Of a DNA stretch of 17,496 nt, positions 13,551 to 17,496 are shown piece after piece (the first letter of the stretch is position 1; every line of letters starts with the position of its first letter). Below the pieces are notes generated by a model, which ran no database searches, had not been told where the DNA came from, and saw only the letters and a list, made by a program, of their open reading frames with translations. Position numbers and translations under genes: made by a program. This DNA comes from Chloroflexota bacterium (GTDB lineage: Bacteria; Chloroflexota; Anaerolineae; B4-G1; SLSP01), in NCBI GenBank assembly GCA_022707725.1, contig JAKJAB010000003.1, forward strand, positions 18,676 through 36,171, written 5' to 3'.

Positions 13551-13600
13551 GAATCTACACCAATCCTCAAAAATGGGAAGAAGATCAGTGAAGATTCGTG
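13551..13600. repeat. Degenerate 10-bp period array between dnaJ-like gene and usp
   Basis: Five consecutive 10-bp blocks share a weak core, seen as n-AATC, n-AATC, n-AATG, n-AGAT, n-AGAT at the same offset. The outer ends are complementary (ACGAATCT and AGATTCGT), so the array can fold back on itself. It lies in the leader of usp. Confidence 0.5.
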
Positions 13601-13614
13601 GTAAAAATGCGCCT

Positions 13615-14562
13615 TCAAGCGCCGACGCGCAGGGCGCGCAGGTTCTGGAACAATTCGCGTTCCTGCGCGGTGAGGTGCACGGGCAATTTGACCTCTACCA
13701 CGGCATACAGGTCACCGCGCTCTTTTGGCCGGTTCAGGACAGGCATCCCTTTTCCACGCAGGCGGAACTTGGCACCATTCTGCGTTTCCGGGGGAATGCG
13801 CAACATGACCGAGCGCCCGTCCGGCGTGGGAACGGCGATCTCGCCGCCCAGGATAGCCAAGTACAAATCCACCGGGACGGCGGTTTCCAGGTCTTCACCG
13901 CGCCGCTGGAACTGAGCGTGCGGTAAGACTCCGATGTGCAGGTACAGATTGCCGGCCGGACCGCCGCCTGATCCCGGCGCACCCTTGCCCTCAACCCGAA
14001 CGCGTGTGCCGGTATCCGCGCCCGCTGGGATATTGACCTCGATGCGCTTGTCACCAATCTGCAGAAGGCGCGTTGTGCCCTGGTAGGCTTCTGCAAACGT
14101 GATCTCCACAGGCTGCTCGTAGTCCTGCCCGCGCCGCGAACGCTGTTGTCGCGCCCCACCGCCAAACAGATCGCCGTAGCCAGCCCCACCGCCGAAGAGC
14201 TGCTGGAAGAAATCGGAGAACGGGCTGTCCTGCCCAAACAGATCGCCGATGTCCCTGGTGGTGTACTGGCGCTGGCCCGGTTGGCGACCGGCCCACTGCT
14301 GCCAGAAATCGTCGGCTTGCCCGCCACCTTGCTGGAACGTTTTATACTCGCTGCCGAACTGGTCGTATAGCTTGCGCTTTTCGGGATCGGAGAGCACTTC
14401 GTAAGCTTCGTTGACCTCCTTGAACTTCTCCTCCGCCGATTTGTCACCGGGATTCATATCCGGATGATGCTTACGCGCCAGCTTACGGTAGGCATTTTTG
14501 ATATCTTTCTCATTCGCGTTTTTGGGAACCCCTAGAACGCCGTAATAATCCTTGTACTCCAT
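13615..14562 (-). CDS. DnaJ/CbpA-type Hsp40 co-chaperone without zinc finger
   Basis: A 315-residue J-domain co-chaperone that stimulates DnaK ATPase and delivers clients. The J domain covers residues 1-70 with the HPD motif at 33-35. A Gly/Phe-rich region (about 75-145, with FGGGAGYGDLFGGG) follows. Two C-terminal beta domains (about 150-315) contain VNIPAGADTGTRVRVEGKG and LRGKGMPVLN. The four CxxCxGxG repeats of type I DnaJ are absent, so this is the type II (CbpA) class. The start at 14562 has GAGGAAC upstream; a longer TTG-region start is not needed. It sits after grpE in the usual place of dnaJ, suggesting it is the main partner of this DnaK, though another dnaJ may exist elsewhere. Confidence 0.94.
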   Translation of the reverse strand: MEYKDYYGVLGVPKNANEKDIKNAYRKLARKHHPDMNPGDKSAEEKFKEVNEAYEVLSDPEKRKLYDQFGSEYKTFQQGGGQADDFWQQWAGRQPGQRQYTTRDIGDLFGQDSPFSDFFQQLFGGGAGYGDLFGGGARQQRSRRGQDYEQPVEITFAEAYQGTTRLLQIGDKRIEVNIPAGADTGTRVRVEGKGAPGSGGGPAGNLYLHIGVLPHAQFQRRGEDLETAVPVDLYLAILGGEIAVPTPDGRSVMLRIPPETQNGAKFRLRGKGMPVLNRPKERGDLYAVVEVKLPVHLTAQERELFQNLRALRVGA

Positions 14563-14599
14563 GGCTGTTCCTCGAATCAAACAGTTACAAGTCAGTTAA

Positions 14600-14624
14600 T
14601 CCGTTAAAATCCGTTCAATCCGTT
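14600..14624. repeat. Three TCCGTT units at 9-10 bp period between grpE and dnaJ-like gene
   Basis: TCCGTT occurs at 14600, 14610 and 14619. The first is preceded by TTAA, giving TTAATCCGTT, identical to 1502-1511 about 13 kb away. The array lies in the gap between grpE and the J-protein gene. Confidence 0.65.
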
Positions 14625-14655
14625 GACAAGAGAACTGCGCGCCCAAATCCAGGCG

Positions 14656-15240
14656 TTACCGCTTGGCGACGATGACCCGCGCCGGGCGCAAGACCTGCTC
14701 GCCTATGCGATAGCCTTTCTGCTCCTCGTCGATCACCCGCATTTCCTCGCGCTGACCATCCGTGGCGGGAACCATCGCAACGGCTTCATGCAGCAGCGGG
14801 TCGAATGGCGCGCCCACCGCAACGAACGGTTCTACGCCTTCAAGACGCAACACCTTCATAAATTCGTCATACACGACCTGGATACTTTGATGATGCGGGT
14901 TGTCCCGTTGCAGATGCGCGATGATCCTTTCCAGGTTGTCCGGCACGGTGAGAAAGGCCGTCAGCAGACGTTTGCGTTCTAGTGTGGTTTGCTCTTCAGC
15001 CAGACGCTGCTGACGTTTGCGATAATTGTCCATCTCCGCGCGCAGCCGCAATGCTATGTCGCGCCAGTCCACCGTTTCTTCACCCGCCGTCACGTCCGGT
15101 TCGGAAAGTGGTCGCACTTCGGCCGGAACGGCTTCGCCAGAGACAGTTTCCGTGCTTGCACGGACGGCATCCACGTTTGCGCGATCGGCTTCGCCGGGTC
15201 GCCGCACCGGAATACGTTGTTGTTTTTTAGCTGCGTTCAT
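14656..15240 (-). CDS. grpE: GrpE nucleotide-exchange factor
   Basis: A 194-residue cytosolic co-chaperone that releases ADP from DnaK. The first 60 or so residues are a variable, charged, probably disordered tail. From about residue 60 the long dimerising helix begins (RLRAEMDNYRKRQQRLAEE). It is followed by LTVPDNLERIIAH, and by the C-terminal beta-wing that contacts DnaK (VGAPFDPLLHEAVAMV, then GYRIGEQVLRPARVIVAK). The ATG at 15240 has GAGG 7 nt upstream; a TTG two codons earlier lies within that site. A hairpin terminator lies between this gene and dnaK, so it is expressed by read-through or from an unseen promoter. Confidence 0.95.
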   Translation of the reverse strand: MNAAKKQQRIPVRRPGEADRANVDAVRASTETVSGEAVPAEVRPLSEPDVTAGEETVDWRDIALRLRAEMDNYRKRQQRLAEEQTTLERKRLLTAFLTVPDNLERIIAHLQRDNPHHQSIQVVYDEFMKVLRLEGVEPFVAVGAPFDPLLHEAVAMVPATDGQREEMRVIDEEQKGYRIGEQVLRPARVIVAKR

Positions 15241-15256
15241 ACTCAATCCTCACTAT

Positions 15257-15284
15257 AAAAAAGGGGTGACCCCATGGCCACCCC
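15257..15284 (-). terminator. Intrinsic terminator/attenuator between dnaK and grpE
   Basis: On the minus strand GGGGTG (15284-15279) pairs with CACCCC (15268-15263) around a 10-nt loop and is followed directly by six T (15262-15257). It lies 55 bp after the dnaK stop and ends 16 bp before the grpE start. It would lower grpE relative to dnaK. Confidence 0.75.
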
Positions 15285-15338
15285 CACCCTTTGCAGGAGT
15301 CAGTATCTCCTGACCTCATATGTTGAGGAGGCTGATCA

Positions 15339-17273
15339 CTAAACCTCGCGGAATTCGCCATCCACCACGTCGGGGCCTTCGGGCTGCGGGCCGTCCTGCG
15401 GGCCGTGTCCAAAGCCAGGGCCGACGTGCGGGCCAGGCATATCGGGGCCGGGACCGCCGGGGCTGCCGTAAGCCTGCTCGCCCAATTTCATCGCGGCTTG
15501 CCGCAACTCGTCCATCTTGCGGCGGATCAACGCCGCGTCTTCGCTGCTGTCCTTCACTTGGCGCAGATCGTTGATCATGCCTTCCAACTGACCGCGCAGG
15601 TCACCGGGGACTTTCTCACCCAGATCGCTCAGGGTTTTTTCCATCTGGTAGCACATCTGGTCGGCCTGGTTGCGGGCGTCGACCAACTCCTGGCGCTTCT
15701 TGTCCTCTTCGGAGTGCAGCTTGGCCTCTTCGACCAGCCGGTCCACTTCAGCCGGGTTCAGGTTGGTGCTGGCGGTGATGGTGATGCGTTGCTCGCGCCC
15801 GGTGGCCTTATCCTTCGCGTTGACGTTCAGGATGCCGTTCGCGTCGATGTCGAAGGTCACTTCGACCTGCGGGATGCCCCGCGGCGCGGGCGGGATGCCG
15901 TCGAGCCGGAACTGGCCGAGCAACATATTGTAGCCCGCCATCGGGCGCTCGCCCTGGTAAACCTTGATATCTACGGCAGTCTGGCCGTCTTCAGCGGTCG
16001 TGTAGATCTCACTCTTGCGCACCGGCACCGTCGTGTTGCGGGGGATCATCACTGTCATCCGCCCGCCGAGCGTCTCGACGCCCAGCGAGAGCGGGGTCAC
16101 GTCGAGCAGCAGGATGTCGGTCACATCACCACCCAACACGCCACCCTGAATGGCCGCACCCACCGCGACAACCTCATCCGGATTGACGCCTTTGTGCGGT
16201 TCCTTGCCGCCAGTCAGGTTGCGCACCAATTCCTGGATCATCGGCATACGGGTTGCTCCGCCGACGAGCACCACTTCATCCAGTTTGCCGGCCGACAGCT
16301 TGGCGTCTTTCAGCGCCTGCTCGAAGGGCACGCGACAGCGATCAACCAGGTCACGGGTGATCTGTTCGAACGTCGCGCGCGTCAGTCGGATTTGCAGGTG
16401 CTTCGGGCCGGTCGCGTCGGCGGTGATGTACGGCAGGTTGACCTCGGTTTCCATCATCGTGGACAATTCGATCTTGGCCTTCTCCGCCGCCTCGCGCAGA
16501 CGTTGCATTGCCTGGCGATCCTGCGCCAGATCGATGCCCTGCTGCTTCTTGAATTCGGCCAGCAGCCAACGCACCACGCGCTCGTCCCAGTCGTCGCCGC
16601 CCAGATGCGTGTCGCCGTTGGTGGATTTGACCTCGATCAAGCCCTCGCCCACTTCGAGAATCGACACGTCGAACGTACCGCCGCCCAGGTCGAAGACGAG
16701 GATTGTCTCATCGACGTTCTTATCGAGGCCGTAGGCCAGCGCCGCCGCTGTCGGTTCGTTGATGATGCGCTTCACCTCAAGCCCGGCAATCTGGCCGGCG
16801 TCTTTGGTGGCCTGGCGCTGGCTGTCGTTGAAATACGCGGGGACGGTGATGACAGCTTGCGTCACCGGTTCGCCCAGATATGCCTCGGCGTCCTTCTTCA
16901 GCTTTTGCAGAATCATCGCCGAGATTTCTTGCGGGGTGTAATCCTTGTTTGTGACCGGAATCTGCACACGCGCGTCGTTCTGCGCCCCGGCGATAATCGC
17001 GTAGGGCACCATTTCGCGCGTGACCTGCACTTCTTTTTCATCGGCGCGGCGGCCCATCAACCGCTTCACCGAGTAGACGGTGTTTTCCGAGTTGACCACC
17101 GCCTGGCGTTTCGCGGGCACGCCAACCAGCCGCTCGTTGTTCTTCGTAAATGCGACGACCGATGGGCACAACCGCCCGCCTTCCGCCGTGGGGATGACGG
17201 TCACTTGCCCGCCTTCCATAATCGCCACCGCGGAATTTGTCGTCCCGAGATCGATACCTACAATTTTGCTCAT
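15339..17273 (-). CDS. dnaK: Hsp70 chaperone DnaK
   Basis: A 644-residue ATP-driven chaperone. The N-terminal ATPase domain carries phosphate loop 1 (IVGIDLGTTNSAVA, 4-17), the AVITVPAYFNDSQRQATKDAG segment, phosphate loop 2 (VFDLGGGTFDVSIL) and the adenosine motif VVLVGGATRMP. A linker (DILLLDVTPLSLG) leads into the substrate-binding beta domain and then the helical lid. The tail is Gly/Pro/His-rich and ends DVVDGEFREV, close to the DVVDAEF tail seen in most bacterial DnaK. The ATG at 17273 has GGAGG 6 nt upstream. It heads the stress cluster with grpE, a J protein, usp and htrA; hrcA is not in view. Confidence 0.98.
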   Translation of the reverse strand: MSKIVGIDLGTTNSAVAIMEGGQVTVIPTAEGGRLCPSVVAFTKNNERLVGVPAKRQAVVNSENTVYSVKRLMGRRADEKEVQVTREMVPYAIIAGAQNDARVQIPVTNKDYTPQEISAMILQKLKKDAEAYLGEPVTQAVITVPAYFNDSQRQATKDAGQIAGLEVKRIINEPTAAALAYGLDKNVDETILVFDLGGGTFDVSILEVGEGLIEVKSTNGDTHLGGDDWDERVVRWLLAEFKKQQGIDLAQDRQAMQRLREAAEKAKIELSTMMETEVNLPYITADATGPKHLQIRLTRATFEQITRDLVDRCRVPFEQALKDAKLSAGKLDEVVLVGGATRMPMIQELVRNLTGGKEPHKGVNPDEVVAVGAAIQGGVLGGDVTDILLLDVTPLSLGVETLGGRMTVMIPRNTTVPVRKSEIYTTAEDGQTAVDIKVYQGERPMAGYNMLLGQFRLDGIPPAPRGIPQVEVTFDIDANGILNVNAKDKATGREQRITITASTNLNPAEVDRLVEEAKLHSEEDKKRQELVDARNQADQMCYQMEKTLSDLGEKVPGDLRGQLEGMINDLRQVKDSSEDAALIRRKMDELRQAAMKLGEQAYGSPGGPGPDMPGPHVGPGFGHGPQDGPQPEGPDVVDGEFREV

Positions 17274-17283
17274 TTTCCACCTC

Positions 17284-17312
17284 CAGAGTCTATCTGCATT
17301 ATTCCGACTCTG
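17284..17312. promoter_or_regulatory. Inverted repeat CAGAGTC-N15-GACTCTG at the dnaK start region
   Basis: Perfect 7-bp arms at 17284-17290 and 17306-17312 flank 15 bp. The upstream arm directly abuts the TATACT -10; the downstream arm touches the Shine-Dalgarno. With a start near 17306 it would cover about -6 to +22, a typical repressor site. It is not CIRCE (TTAGCACTC-N9-GAGTGCTAA). Confidence 0.55.
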
Positions 17313-17318
17313 AGTATA
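17313..17318 (-). promoter_or_regulatory. -10 box of dnaK (TATACT)
   Basis: TATACT lies on the minus strand at 17318-17313, 40-45 bp before the dnaK start. No strong -35 is seen 16-18 bp upstream, which may reflect an alternative sigma factor or a weak vegetative promoter. Confidence 0.45.
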
Positions 17319-17357
17319 CCCGGAAAGTATTTGAAAAGCATTAGCGCAACATAAGAA

Positions 17358-17496
17358 TTAGCTAGATATTAACACGCGACCTTCCAGTGGTGGGACGGAT
17401 AGTGTCAGTGCGCCGCCATTCACCGGCAACGCAGCTTCAGTCCAGGCCTCGGTGAAGATGGCGTCCGGCGGTGTGAGGTTTTCCATACGCAGCGTC
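17358..17496 (-). CDS. C-terminus of a probable glycoside hydrolase (partial)
   Basis: The last 45 codons of a minus-strand gene end with TAA at 17358-17360; the rest lies beyond the right edge. The readable text (ENLTPPDAIFTEAWTEAAL, then GGALTLSVPPLEGRVLISS) has the alternating pattern of the closing beta-sandwich in GH13-like and related glycosidases, where G-x-L-T-L-x-L-P-P-x-x-x-R-V-L is common. The call is weak: any beta-sandwich C-terminus could look like this. It lies 85 bp upstream of dnaK on the same strand; no terminator is visible in that gap. Confidence 0.5.
   Translation of the reverse strand, partial: TLRMENLTPPDAIFTEAWTEAALPVNGGALTLSVPPLEGRVLISS

Noticed and set aside
13604..13624. 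Intrinsic terminator at the end of the dnaJ-like gene
   Set aside because: A GCGC/GCGC pairing precedes T5, but the stem is only about 4 bp, too weak to call.
15405..17354. A 649-codon open frame on the plus strand opposite dnaK
   Set aside because: It is the antisense shadow of a highly biased GC-rich gene; its text is His/Arg/Gln-rich without domain motifs, whereas the minus strand is an unmistakable DnaK.
17274..17357. A CIRCE/HrcA operator before dnaK
   Set aside because: TTAGC occurs at 17341, but there is no TTAGCACTC-N9-GAGTGCTAA dyad.

Overview
The window looks like a piece of a GC-rich Chloroflexota chromosome, probably from an Anaerolineae-like lineage. This rests on protein style, on the gene set (folate/FAD-type trmFO, RNase Y, a Zn-less DnaJ in a dnaK cluster, a DUF2007-like protein) and on short-period repeats between genes. 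It is mostly housekeeping chromosome: no IS element, prophage, CRISPR array or rRNA is visible. Both ends cut through genes that look like carbohydrate hydrolases.

Layout. At 1-423 (minus) is the N-terminal part of a GH53-type endo-galactanase lipoprotein. At 558-1475 (plus) is a GNAT acetyltransferase whose promoter implies a leaderless mRNA. It converges on rny across a perfect bidirectional terminator. On the minus strand, recX and rny overlap. Upstream of them, 3715-4067 holds no credible gene but has many hairpins, internal direct repeats, a possible promoter, and an intrinsic terminator ending about 20 nt before the recX start. This is the best candidate for an undescribed element: a cis-acting attenuator leader or a stand-alone ncRNA. 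Upstream again is a PduO-type cobalamin adenosyltransferase (minus).

From 4805 to 7816 (plus) run lysA, then a nucleoside phosphorylase, a LOG-family phosphoribohydrolase and a MazG-like pyrophosphohydrolase. The last three are packed with ATGA overlaps and read as a nucleotide-breakdown or house-cleaning operon. A tRNA-Arg(TCT) with its own terminator follows on the minus strand. Next is a minus-strand pair of uncharacterised proteins (519 and 148 aa, TAATG overlap). These are divergent from a DUF2007-like gene and trmFO, which overlap by 8 bp.

From 17273 back to 11818 (minus) is a protein-quality cluster: dnaK, grpE, a DnaJ/CbpA-type co-chaperone without zinc finger, a universal stress protein and a membrane-anchored HtrA protease. 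There is a hairpin terminator between dnaK and grpE. No CIRCE element precedes dnaK; instead a 7-bp inverted repeat lies across the predicted start site. At the right edge is the C-terminus of a further minus-strand protein, probably a glycosidase.

Several intergenic gaps carry short arrays with periods of 7, 9 or 10 bp, including one that reverses orientation in phase. All identifications come from reading motifs; no database search was possible.
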